From Macrostomum hystrix (taxonomy: Eukaryota > Platyhelminthes > Macrostomidae), in NCBI GenBank assembly GCA_950097015.1, contig CATNEN010000001.1, positions 25,101,001 through 25,165,000 on the forward strand: 64,000 nucleotides of DNA. The letters run 5' to 3'. Shown piece after piece: positions 12,001 through 23,454 of this stretch (the first letter of the stretch is position 1; every line of letters starts with the position of its first letter). The translations under genes and the position numbers were made by a program. The notes under the pieces were generated by a model. That model saw nothing but the letters and a program-made list of their open reading frames with translations, was not told the origin of the DNA and did no database searches.

Positions 12001-15000
12001 ATTTTGAGGGGGGATAAGGAGAGTTGGAGGGGGAGATAAGGAGAGTTGGAGGGGGAGATAAGGAGAGAGTTGGAGGGGGAGATAAGGAGAGAGTTGGAGG
12101 GGGAGATAAGGAGAGATTTTGAGGGGGGATAAGGAGAGTTGGAGGGGGAGATAAGGAGAGTTGGAGGGGGAGATAAGGAGAGAGTTTGAGGGGGAGATAA
12201 GGAGAGATTTTGAGGGGGATAAGGAGAGTTGGAGGGGGAGATAAGGAGAGAGTTGGAGGGGGAGATAAGGAGAGAGTTTGAGGGGGAGATAAGGAGAGAG
12301 TTGGAGGGGGAGATAAGGAGAGAGTTGGAGGGGGAGATAAGGAGAGAGTTGGAGAGAGAGATAAGGAGAGATTTTGAGGGGGATAAGGAGAGTTGGAGGG
12401 GGAGATAAGGAGAGATTTTGAGGGGGGATAAGGAGAGTTGGAGGGGGAGATAAGGAGACTTGGAGGGGGAGATAAGGAGAGATTTTGAGGGGGATAAGGA
12501 GAGTTGGATGGGGAGATAAGGAGAGAGTTGGAGGGGGAGATAAGGAGAGTTGGAGGGGGAGATAAGGAGAGATTTTGAGGGGGGATAAGGAGAGTTGGAG
12601 GGGGAGATAAGGAGAGTTGGAGGGGGAGATAAGGAGAGAGTTGGAGGGGGAGACAAGGAGAGAGTTGGAGGGGGAGATAAGGAGAGATTTTGAGGGGGGA
12701 TAAGGAGAGTTGGAGGGGGAGATAAGGAGATTTGGAGGGGGAGATAAGGAGAGAGTTTGAGGGGGAGATAAGGAGAGATTTTGAGGGGGATAAGGAGAGT
12801 TGGAGGGGGAGATAAGGAGAGAGTTGGAGGGGGAGATAAGGAGAGAGTTTGAGGGGGAGATAAGGAGAGAGTTGGAGGGGGAGATAAGGAGAGAGTTGGA
12901 GGGGGAGATAAGGAGAGAGTTGGAGAGAGAGATAAGGAGAGATTTTGAGGGGGATAAGGAGAGTTGGAGGGGGAGATAAGGAGAGAGTTAGAGGGGGAGA
13001 TAAGGAGAGAGTTGGAGGGGGAGATAAGGAGAGAGTTGGAGGGGGAGATAAGGAGAGAGTTTGAGGGGGAGATAAGGAGAGATTTTGAGGGGGGATAAGG
13101 AGAGTTGGAGGGGGAGATAAGGAGAGTTAGAGGGGGAGATAAGGAGAGTTGGAGGGGGAGATAAGGAGAGAGTTTGAGGGGGAGATAAGGAGAGATTTTG
13201 AGGGGGATAAGGAGAGTTGGAGGGGGAGATAAGGAGAGAGTTGGAGGGGGAGATAAGGAGAGAGTTTGAGGGGGAGATAAGGAGAGAGTTGGAGGGGGAG
13301 ATAAGGAGAGAGTTGGAGGGGGAGATAAGGAGAGAGTTGGAGGGGGAGATAAGGAGAGAGTTGGAGGGGGAGATAAGGAGAGAGTTGGAGGGGGAGATAA
13401 GGAGAGAGTGGGAGAGGGAGATAAGGAGAGATTTTGAGGGAGGATAAGGAGAGAGTTGGAGGGGGAGATAAGGAGAGATTTTGAGGGGGATAAGGAGAGT
13501 TGGAGGGGGAGATAAGGAGAGAGTTGGAGGGGGAGATAAGGAGAGAGTTGGAGGGGGAGATAAGGAGAGAGTTGGAGGGGGAGATAAGGAGAGATTTTGA
13601 GGGGGATAAGGAGAGTTGGAGGGGGAGATAAGGAGAGAGTTGGAGGGGGAGATAAGGAGAGAGTCGGAGGGGGAGATAAGGAGAGAGTTGGAGGGGGAGA
13701 TAAGGAGAGAGTTTGAGGGGGAGATAAGGAGAGATTTTGAGGGGGGATAAGGAGAGTTGGAGGGGGAGATAAGGAGAGTTAGAGGGGGAGATAAGGAGAG
13801 TTGGAGGGGGAGATAAGGAGAGAGTTTGAGGGGGAGATAAGGAGAGATTTTGAGGGGGATAAGGAGAGTTGGAGGGGGAGATAAGGAGAGAGTTGGAGGG
13901 GAGATAAGGAGAGAGTTTGAGGGGGAGATAAGGAGAGAGTTGGAGGGGGAGATAAGGAGAGAGTTGGAGGGGGAGATAAGGAGAGAGTTGGAGGGGGAGA
14001 TAAGGAGAGAGTTGGAGGGGGAGATAAGGAGAGAGTTGGAGGGGGAGATAAGGAGAGAGTGGGAGAGGGAGATAAGGAGAGATTTTGAGGGAGGATAAGG
14101 AGAGAGTTGGAGGGGGAGATAAGGAGAGATTTTGAGGGGGATAAGGAGAGTTGGAGGGGGAGATAAGGAGAGAGTTGGAGGGGGAGATAAGGAGAGAGTT
14201 TGAGGGGGAGATAAGGAGAGAGTCGGAGGGGGAGATAAGGAGAGAGTTGGAGGGGGAGATAAGGAGAGAGTTGGAGGGGGAGATAAGGAGAGAGTTGGAG
14301 GGGGAGATAAGGAGAGAGTTGGAGGGGGAGATAAGGAGAGATTTTGAGGGAGGATAAGGAGAGAGTTGGAGAGAGAGATAAGGAGAGATTTTGAGGGGGG
14401 ATAAGGAGAGAGTGGGAGAGGGAGATAAGGAGAGAGTTGGAGAGAGACATAAGGAGAGAGTTGGAGGGGGAGATAAGGAGAGTTGGAGGGGGAGATAAGG
14501 AGAGAGTTGGAGGGGGAGATAAGGAGAGAGTTGGAGGGGGAGATAAGGAGAGAGTTGGAAGGGGAGATAAGGAGAGAGTTGGAGGGGGAGATAAGGAGAG
14601 AGTTGGAGGGGGAGATAAGGAGAGAGTTGGAGGGGGAGATAAGGAGAGAGTTGGAGGGGGAGATAAGGAGAGATTTTGAGGGGGGATAAGGAGAGTTGGA
14701 GGGGGAGATAAGGAAAGAGTTGGAGGGGGAGATAAGGAGAGAGTTGGAGGGGGAGATAAGGAGAGAGTTGGAGGGGGAGATAAGGAGAGAGTTGGAGGGG
14801 GAGATAAGGAGAGATTTCGAGGGGGGATAAGGAGAGAGTGGGAGAGGGAGATAAGGAGAGAGTTGGAGAGAGAGATAAGGAGAGATTTTGAGGGGGATAA
14901 GGAGAGTTGGAGGGGGAGATAAGGAGAGAGTTGGAGGGGGAGATAAGGAGAGAGTTGGAGGGGGAGATAAGGAGAGATTTTGAGGGGGGATAAGGAGAGT

Positions 15001-18000
15001 TGGAGGGGGAGATAAGGAGAGTTGGAGGGGGAGATAAGGAGAGAGTTGGAGGGGGAGATAAGGAGAGAGTTGGAGGGGGAGACAAGGAGAGAGTTGGAGG
15101 GGGAGATAAGGAGAGATTTTGAGGGGGGATAAGGAGAGTTGGAGGGGGAGATAAGGAGACTTGGAGGGGGAGATAAGGAGAGAGTTTGAGGGGGAGATAA
15201 GGAGAGATTTTGAGGGGGATAAGGAGAGTTGGAGGGGGAGATAAGGAGAGAGTTGGAGGGGGAGATAAGGAGAGAGTTTGAGGGGGAGATAAGGAGAGAG
15301 TTGGAGGGGGAGATAAGGAGAGAGTTGGAGGGGGAGATAAGGAGAGAGTTGGAGAGAGAGATAAGGAGAGATTTTGAGGGGGATAAGGAGAGTTGGAGGG
15401 GGAGATAAGGAGAGAGTTAGAGGGGGAGATAAGGAGAGAGTTGGAGGGGGAGATAAGGAGAGAGTTGGAGGGGGAGATAAGGAGAGAGTTTGAGGGGGAG
15501 ATAAGGAGAGATTTTGAGGGGGGATAAGGAGAGTTGGAGGGGGAGATAAGGAGAGTTGGAGGGGGAGATAAGGAGAGTTGGAGGGGGAGATAAGGAGAGA
15601 GTTTGAGGGGGAGATAAGGAGAGATTTTGAGGGGGATAAGGAGAGTTGGAGGGGGAGATAAGGAGAGAGTTGGAGGGGGAGATAAGGAGAGAGTTTGAGG
15701 GGGAGATAAGGAGAGAGTTGGAGGGGGAGATAAGGAGAGAGTTGGAGGGGGAGATAAGGAGAGAGTTTGAGGGGGAGATAAGGAGAGAGTTGGAGGGGGA
15801 GATAAGGAGAGAGTTGGAGGGGGAGATAAGGAGAGAGTGGGAGAGGGAGATAAGGAGAGATTTTGAGGGAGGATAAGGAGAGAGTTGGAGGGGGAGATAA
15901 GGAGAGATTTTGAGGGGGATAAGGAGAGTTGGAGGGGGAGATAAGGAGAGAGTTGGAGGGGGAGATAAGGAGAGAGTTTGAGGGGGAGATAAGGGGAGAG
16001 TTGGAGGGGGAGATAAGGAGAGAGTTGGAGGGGGAGATAAGGAGAGAGTTGGAGGGGGAGATAAGGAGAGAGTTGGAGGGGGAGATAAGGAGAGAGTTGG
16101 AGGGGGAGATAAGGAGAGAGTTGGAGGGGGAGATAAGGAGAGATTTTGAGGGGGATAAGGAGAGTTGGAGGGGGAGATAAGGAGAGAGTTGGAGGGGGAG
16201 ATAAGGAGAGAGTTGGAGGGGGAGATAAGGAGAGAGTGGGAGAGGGAGATAAGGAGAGATTTTGAGGGAGGATAAGGAGAGAGTTGGAGGGGGAGATAAG
16301 GAGAGATTTTGAGGGGGATAAGGAGAGTTGGAGGGGGAGATAAGGAGAGAGTTGGAGGGGGAGATAAGGAGAGAGTTTGAGGGGGAGATAAGGAGAGAGT
16401 TGGAGGGGGAGATAAGGAGAGAGTTGGAGGGGGAGATAAGGAGAGAGTTGGAGGGGGAGATAAGGAGAGAGTTGGAGGGGGAGATAAGGAGAGAGTTGGA
16501 GGGGGAGATAAGGAGAGAGTTGGAGGGGGAGATAAGGAGAGAGTGGGAGAGGGAGATAAGGAGAGATTTTGAGGGAGGATAAGGAGAGAGTTGGAGGGGG
16601 AGATAAGGAGAGATTTTGAGGGGGATAAGGAGAGTTGGAGGGGGAGATAAGGAGAGAGTTGGAGGGGGAGATAAGGAGAGAGTTTGAGGGGGAGATAAGG
16701 AGAGAGTTGGAGGGGGAGATAAGGAGAGAGTTGGAGGGGGAGATAAGGAGAGAGTTGGAGGGGGAGATAAGGAGAGAGTTGGAGGGGGAGATAAGGAGAG
16801 AGTTGGAGGGGGAGATAAGGAGAGAGTGGGAGAGGGAGATAAGGAGAGATTTTGAGGGAGGATAAGGAGAGAGTTGGAGGGGGAGATAAGGAGAGATTTT
16901 GAGGGGGATAAGGAGAGTTGGAGGGGGAGATAAGGAGAGAGTTGGAGGGGGAGATAAGGAGAGAGTTGGAGGGGGAGATAAGGAGAGAGTTGGAGGGGGA
17001 GATAAGGAGAGAGTTGGAGGGGGAGATAAGGAGAGAGTGGGAGAGGGAGATAAGGAGAGATTTTGAGGGAGGATAAGGAGAGAGTTGGAGGGGGAGATAA
17101 GGAGAGATTTTGAGGGGGATAAGGAGAGTTGGAGGGGGAGATAAGGAGAGAGTTGGAGGGGGAGATAAGGAGAGAGTTGGAGGGGGAGATAAGGAGAGAG
17201 TTGGAGGGGGAGATAAGGAGAGAGTTGGAGGGGGAGATAAGGAGAGAGTTGGAGGGGGAGATAAGGAGAGAGTGGGAGAGGGAGATAAGGAGAGATTTTG
17301 AGGGAGGATAAGGAGAGAGTTGGAGGGGGAGATAAGGAGAGATTTTGAGGGGGATAAGGAGAGTTGGAGGGGGAGATAAGGAGAGAGTTGGAGGGGGAGA
17401 TAAGGAGAGAGTTTGAGGGGGAGATAAGGAGAGAGTTGGAGGGGGAGATAAGGAGAGAGTTGGAGGGGGAGATAAGGAGAGAGTTGGAGGGGGAGATAAG
17501 GAGAGAGTTGGAGGGGGAGATAAGGAGAGAGTTGGAGGGGGAGATAAGGAGAGATTTTGAGGGAGGATAAGGAGAGAGTGGGAGAGGGAGATAAGGAGAG
17601 AGTTGGAGAGAGACATAAGGAGAGAGTTGGAGGGGGAGATAAGGAGAGTTGGAGGGGGAGATAAGGAGAGAGTTGGAGGGGGAGATAAGGAGAGAGTTGG
17701 AGGGGGAGATAAGGAGAGAGTTGGAAGGGGAGATAAGGAGAGAGTTGGAGAGAGAGATAAGGAGAGATTTTGAGGGGGGATAAGGAGAGAGTGGGAGAGG
17801 GAGATAAGGAGAGAGTTGGAGAGAGACATAAGGAGAGAGTTGGAGGGGGAGATAAGGAGAGTTGGAGGGGGAGATAAGGAGAGAGTTGGAGGGGGAGATA
17901 AGGAGAGAGTTGGAGGGGGAGATAAGGAGAGAGTTGGAAGGGGAGATAAGGAGAGAGTTGGAGGGGGAGATAAGGAGAGAGTTGGAGGGGGAGATAAGGA

Positions 18001-20750
18001 GAGAGTTGGAGGGGGAGATAAGGAGAGAGTTGGAGGGGGAGATAAGGAGAGATTTTGAGGGGGGATAAGGAGAGTTGGAGGGGGAGATAAGGAAAGAGTT
18101 GGAGGGGGAGATAAGGAGAGAGTTGGAGGGGGAGATAAGGAGAGAGTTGGAGGGGGAGATAAGGAGAGAGTTGGAGGGGGAGATAAGGAGAGATTTCGAG
18201 GGGGGATAAGGAGAGAGTGGGAGAGGGAGATAAGGAGAGAGTTGGAGAGAGAGATAAGGAGAGATTTTGAGGGGGATAAGGAGAGTTGGAGGGGGAGATA
18301 AGGAGAGAGTTGGAGGGGGAGATAAGGAGAGAGTTGGAGGGGGAGATAAGGAGAGATTTTGAGGGGGGATAAGGAGAGTTGGAGGGGGAGATAAGGAGAG
18401 TTGGAGGGGGAGATAAGGAGAGAGTTGGAGGGGGAGATAAGGAGAGAGTTGGAGGGGGAGACAAGGAGAGAGTTGGAGGGGGAGTTAAGGAGAGATTTTG
18501 AGGGGGGATAAGGAGAGTTGGAGGGGGAGATAAGGAGACTTGGAGGGGGAGATAAGGAGAGAGTTTGAGGGGGAGATAAGGAGAGATTTTGAGGGGGATA
18601 AGGAGAGTTGGAGGGGGAGATAAGGAGAGAGTTGGAGGGGGAGATAAGGAGAGAGTTTGAGGGGGAGATAAGGAGAGAGTTGGAGGGGGAGATAAGGAGA
18701 GAGTTGGAGGGGGAGATAAGGAGAGAGTTGGAGAGAGAGATAAGGAGAGATTTTGAGGGGGATAAGGAGAGTTGGAGGGGGAGATAAGGAGAGATTTTGA
18801 GGGGGATAAGGAGAGTTGGAGGGGGAGATAAGGAGAGAGTTAGAGGGGGAGATAAGGAGAGAGTTGGAGGGGGAGATAAGGAGAGAGTTGGAGGGGGAGA
18901 TAAGGAGAGAGTTTGAGGGGGAGATAAGGAGAGATTTTGAGGGGGGATAAGGAGAGTTGGAGGGGGAGATAAGGAGAGTTGGAGGGGGAGATAAGGAGAG
19001 TTGGAGGGGGAGATAAGGAGAGAGTTTGAGGGGGAGATAAGGAGAGATTTTGAGGGGGATAAGGAGAGTTGGAGGGGGAGATAAGGAGAGAGTTGGAGGG
19101 GGAGATAAGGAGAGAGTTTGAGGGGGAGATAAGGAGAGAGTTGGAGGGGGAGATAAGGAGAGAGTTGGAGGGGGAGATAAGGAGAGAGTTGGAGGGGGAG
19201 ATAAGGAGAGAGTTGGAGGGGGAGATAAGGAGAGAGTTGGAGGGGGAGATAAGGAGAGAGTGGGAGAGGGAGATAAGGAGAGATTTTGAGGGAGGATAAG
19301 GAGAGAGTTGGAGGGGGAGATAAGGAGAGATTTTGAGGGGGATAAGGAGAGTTGGAGGGGGAGATAAGGAGAGAGTTGGAGGGGGAGATAAGGAGAGAGT
19401 TTGAGGGGGAGATAAGGAGAGAGTTGGAGGGGGAGATAAGGAGAGAGTTGGAGGGGGAGATAAGGAGAGAGTTGGAGGGGGAGATAAGGAGAGAGTTGGA
19501 GGGGGAGATAAGGAGAGAGTTGGAGGGGGAGATAAGGAGAGAGTTGGAGGGGGAGATAAGGAGAGATTTTGAGGGGGATAAGGAGAGTTGGAGGGGGAGA
19601 TAAGGAGAGAGTTGGAGGGGGAGATAAGGAGAGAGTTGGAGGGGGAGATAAGGAGAGAGTGGGAGAGGGAGATAAGGAGAGATTTTGAGGGAGGATAAGG
19701 AGAGAGTTGGAGGGGGAGATAAGGAGAGATTTTGAGGGGGATAAGGAGAGTTGGAGGGGGAGATAAGGAGAGAGTTGGAGGGGGAGATAAGGAGAGAGTT
19801 TGAGGGGGAGATAAGGAGAGAGTTGGAGGGGGAGATAAGGAGAGAGTTGGAGGGGGAGATAAGGAGAGAGTTGGAGGGGGAGATAAGGAGAGAGTTGGAG
19901 GGGGAGATAAGGAGAGAGTTGGAGGGGGAGATAAGGAGAGAGTTGGAGGGGGAGATAAGGAGAGAGTGGGAGAGGGAGATAAGGAGAGATTTTGAGGGAG
20001 GATAAGGAGAGAGTTGGAGGGGGAGATAAGGAGAGATTTTGAGGGGGATAAGGAGAGTTGGAGGGGGAGATAAGGAGAGAGTTGGAGGGGGAGATAAGGA
20101 GAGAGTTTGAGGGGGAGATAAGGAGAGAGTTGGAGGGGGAGATAAGGAGAGAGTTGGAGGGGGAGATAAGGAGAGAGTTGGAGGGGGAGATAAGGAGAGA
20201 GTTGGAGGGGGAGATAAGGAGAGAGTTGGAGGGGGAGATAAGGAGAGAGTTGGAGGGAGGATAAGGAGAGAGTTGGAGGGGGAGATAAGGAGAGATTTTG
20301 AGGGGGATAAGGAGAGTTGGAGGGGGAGATAAGGAGAGAGTTGGAGGGGGAGATAAGGAGAGAGTTGGAGGGGGAGATAAGGAGAGAGTTGGAGGGGGAG
20401 ATAAGGAGAGAGTTGGAGGGGGAGATAAGGAGAGAGTGGGAGAGGGAGATAAGGAGAGATTTTGAGGGAGGATAAGGAGAGAGTTGGAGGGGGAGATAAG
20501 GAGAGATTTTGAGGGGGATAAGGAGAGTTGGAGGGGGAGATAAGGAGAGAGTTGGAGGGGGAGATAAGGAGAGAGTTTGAGGGGGAGATAAGGAGAGAGT
20601 TGGAGGGGGAGATAAGGAGAGAGTTGGAGGGGGAGATAAGGAGAGAGTTGGAGGGGGAGATAAGGAGAGAGTTGGAGGGGGAGATAAGGAGAGAGTTGGA
20701 GGGGGGAGATAAGCAGAGAGTGGGGAGATGAGAGAGGGAGTTGGGAAGTT
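1..20750. repeat. GA-rich satellite, 24-bp monomer, higher-order organised
   Basis: The stretch is a continuous array of a monomer read on the + strand as GGAGGGGGAGATAAGG followed by AGAGAGTT. Variants include a 20-bp form lacking GAGA, GGGAGAGGGAGATAAGG, GAGAGAGATAAGG and ATTTTGAGGGGGGATAAGG. The + strand is almost free of C. In the first 9.4 kb the variants recur in a fixed order every 1768-1772 bp (for example near 237 and 2005, and near 6406 and 8178), with partial duplications of 571 and 286 bp. From about 9.4 kb the order changes, and the block at 15646-17300 recurs at 19069-20720 with a 3423-bp offset. Copies differ by rare single bases, so the array was homogenised recently. The last units decay between 20712 and 20750. 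The array extends beyond the left edge. Because 24 is a multiple of 3, very long open frames appear on both strands; I do not treat them as genes. Confidence 0.97.
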
Positions 20751-21116
20751 AGAGGTATCAAGGTACCACGGAGGATGACGAAGATAAGAAAAAAGCCGAG
20801 CCAATATTATCCCCAATGATGAGATGGTAAAATGGGTGTGTAAATAGATAATGGGGAGATTAAAAGAAACGGGAGCGGAAAGCATGGGAACAGCAAAACA
20901 CAGGCCGGTTGGCTCACACAGCTGGGAGACAAGCCCGGGTTCAGCATCAAGGCAGCTCGCAACGGCACCGATTTCTACTATCGATCGATAGATCAAATTT
21001 GCTTTTTAGCCAGCTCTGAGGGCAGCAGAAATTGCTGCTCACAGAAACAGAATCTAAATTAGGTTGAACTTCAAAGAAAATCCCGCTATTAATAGACGCT
21101 ATTATGTAACTCACGA

Positions 21117-21117
<1 letters not shown>
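20751..21117. other. Unique spacer with a possible tRNA-like fragment
   Basis: This 0.37-kb stretch separates the GA satellite from the GACA array. I see no supported gene. Around 20900-20960 there is a weak tRNA-like arrangement, with TGGCTCACACAGCTGGGAG followed by CCCGGGTTCAGCATC. It resembles pol III A and B boxes and may be a decayed SINE. The evidence is weak because no clear boundaries or second copy are visible. Confidence 0.3.
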
Positions 21118-21147
<30 letters not shown>

Positions 21148-21150
21148 GGC

Positions 21151-21231
<81 letters not shown>

Positions 21232-21238
21232 GGCAGAT

Positions 21239-21276
<38 letters not shown>

Positions 21277-21282
21277 GCAGAC

Positions 21283-21319
<37 letters not shown>

Positions 21320-21349
21320 GGCAGACAGACAGGCAGACAGGCAGACAGG

Positions 21350-21387
<38 letters not shown>

Positions 21388-21434
21388 GGCAGACAGACAG
21401 GCAGACAGACAGACAGACAGGCAGACAGACAGGC

Positions 21435-21475
<41 letters not shown>

Positions 21476-21618
21476 GGCAGACAGACAGGCAGACAGACAG
21501 ACAGACAGGCAGACAGATAGACAGACAGACAGACAGACAGGCAGACAGACAGACAGACAGACAGACAGGCAGACAGATAGACAGACAGACAGACAGACAG
21601 ACAGGCAGACAGACAGGC

Positions 21619-21651
<33 letters not shown>

Positions 21652-21738
21652 GGCAGACAGACAGACAGACAGGCAGACAGATAGACAGACAGACAGACAG
21701 ACAGGCAGACAGACAGACAGACAGACAGACAGACAGGC

Positions 21739-21771
<33 letters not shown>

Positions 21772-21786
21772 GGCAGACAGACAGGC

Positions 21787-21819
<33 letters not shown>

Positions 21820-21841
21820 GGCAGACAGACAGACAGACAGT
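21118..21841. repeat. (GACA)n tetranucleotide array
   Basis: About 725 bp of ACAG/GACA repeats are interrupted by GGCA and GATA variants. The variants occur in locally repeated patterns (for example GGCAGACAGATAGACA), so whole blocks have been duplicated. The reverse strand gives long Cys-Leu-Ser-Val open frames that are simple products of the repeat. Confidence 0.97.
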
Positions 21842-22255
21842 CACTGCTGTCGGGTGAGGACATAATTAAAAATCCGTGCTCTGATTCAATAAAGAAACAA
21901 AGATCAGAAAATCAGATTGACTTTGATCTTCCCTTCCGCAAAAAGCCCCCCCCAATCGGGGATCAAGATGATGAGCTCTAAGGATGAGACGGTGGGAAAT
22001 AAAGGACATGGAAGAAATCGAAGTAAATCTTTGGCCTAGCTCTGGGGCAGTATTTCTGTAGTAAGTTCGCAGCAATTTACGAGTGTAGAATCGGTGCAGC
22101 AATTATTTGGCAGGACTCGATGGAAGACCTGATCAATGCGTGATCTGAGCCAATTATGATTTCGGCAAAAAGTACTCCAGATTGGAGAATGCTTCCAGGC
22201 TTATCTCAATTTGGCCAGTAAGATTGGTTTATTTGAGAGTGAGTGAAAATCAAAG
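21842..22255. other. Unique spacer, no gene seen
   Basis: This unique sequence lies between the GACA array and the 36-bp minisatellite. Only short antisense frames without recognisable motifs are present. I see no RNA gene. Confidence 0.5.
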
Positions 22256-23095
22256 TGCATAAATGACCGATGAGGGTAGGTGGGTCATGACCGACTGAAT
22301 GACCGATGAGGGTAGTTGGGTCATGACCGACTGAATGACCGATGAGGGTAGGTGGGTCATGACCGACTGAATGACCGATGAGGGTAGTTGGGTCATGACC
22401 GACTGAATGACCGATGAGGGTAGGTGGGTCATGACCGACTGAATGACCGATGAGGGTAGTTGGGTCATGACCGACTGAATGACCGATGAGGTTTAGTGGG
22501 TCATGCCCGACTGAATGACCGATGAGGTTTAGTGGGTCATGCCCGACTGAATGACCGATGAGGTTTTGTGGGTCATGCCCGACTGAATGACCGATGAGGT
22601 TTTGTGGGTCATGCCCGACTGAATGACCGATGAGGGTAGGTGGGTCATGCCCGACTGAATGACCAATGAGGTTTAGTGGGTCATGCCCGACTGAATGACC
22701 GATGAGGTTTAGTGGGTCATGCCCGACTGAATGACCGATGAGGTTTAGTGGGTCATGCCCGACTGAATGACCGATGAGGTTTAGTGGGTCATGCCCGACT
22801 GAATGACCGATGAGGTTTTGTGGGTCATGCCCGACTGAATGACCGATGAGGTTTAGTGGGTCATGCCCGACTGAATGACCGATGAGGTTTTGTGGGTCAT
22901 GCCCGACTGAATGACCGATGAGGTTTAGTGGGTCATGCCCGACTGAATGACCGATGAGGTTTAGTGGGTCATGCCCGACTGAATGACCGATGAGGTTTAG
23001 TGGGTCATGCCCGACTGAATGACCGATGAGGGTAGTTTGGTCATGACCGATGAGGGTTGGTGGGTCATGACGAGCTAAATGACCGGATTAATGCG
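22256..23095. repeat. 36-bp minisatellite (GAATGACCGATGAGG... type)
   Basis: About 23 head-to-tail units of 36 bp begin GAATGACCGATGAGG and end GGGTCATGMCCGACT. The first six units alternate strictly between GGGTAGGTGGG and GGGTAGTTGGG forms, which is a 72-bp dimer. Later units are mostly GTTTAGTGGG, with some GTTTTGTGGG. Units abut directly with no unique spacers, so this is not a CRISPR array. The last one or two units at 23030-23095 are degenerate. Confidence 0.95.
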
Positions 23096-23454
23096 GAGGT
23101 TTCGCATCTAGTCACAGAATAATAAAAAGACTGAATGAAAACTTGCTGAAGTACAATTACATAGGCAAATTCGCAAAATTACAATCTGAACTAGTCATCC
23201 GCAATGGCTATATTTGTAGAGGCTGAATATGGCAAATAAATACACGCAATATAGCAATGATGTACTGATGAGGCACATCTCACATGTAGTTTATTGGGTA
23301 GGTTGGATTGTATGAAATTTCGGCATTTCTTGGAAATTCAAGAAACCAACAAAACAATTAAATGTTTCAACTTTGTGTTCTAGATTAACAAAAATACAAA
23401 TGACGTCAACATTTTAGTCTTGCGACAATAAATAAACGATCAATACGTTAGAAA
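23096..23454. other. AT-rich upstream region with a CRE-like palindrome
   Basis: This AT-rich unique sequence precedes the repetitive frame at 23455. A perfect TGACGTCA palindrome (cAMP-response-element type) lies at 23401-23408, 47 bp before the ATG. AATAAATAAA-type sequence follows it. Whether it acts as a promoter is inference. Confidence 0.35.

Noticed and set aside
12988-17829. Minus-strand open frame of 1613 codons rich in Ser, Leu and Pro
   Set aside because: It is the reverse complement of the 24-bp satellite. The unit is a multiple of 3 and has no stop in that frame, so length is not evidence of coding; the same holds for 15417-18464, 18485-20761 and 18840-20996.
237-20731. Many short + strand frames of GGDKERV or RRELEGEI type
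   Set aside because: Direct translations of the satellite monomer in different frames, interrupted at random by 20- and 25-bp units.
21089-21863. Cys-Leu-Ser-Val frames
   Set aside because: Translation of (GACA)n; the same kind of frame arises from the CAGG array at 31536-31850.
22256-23095. CRISPR-like array of 36-bp repeats
   Set aside because: Units abut without unique spacers and the context is an animal genome.
22256-23095. Hammerhead ribozyme (GATGAG next to stem-like sequence)
   Set aside because: The unit has CCGATGAG, not CTGANGA, and no GAAA core strand at the right place.
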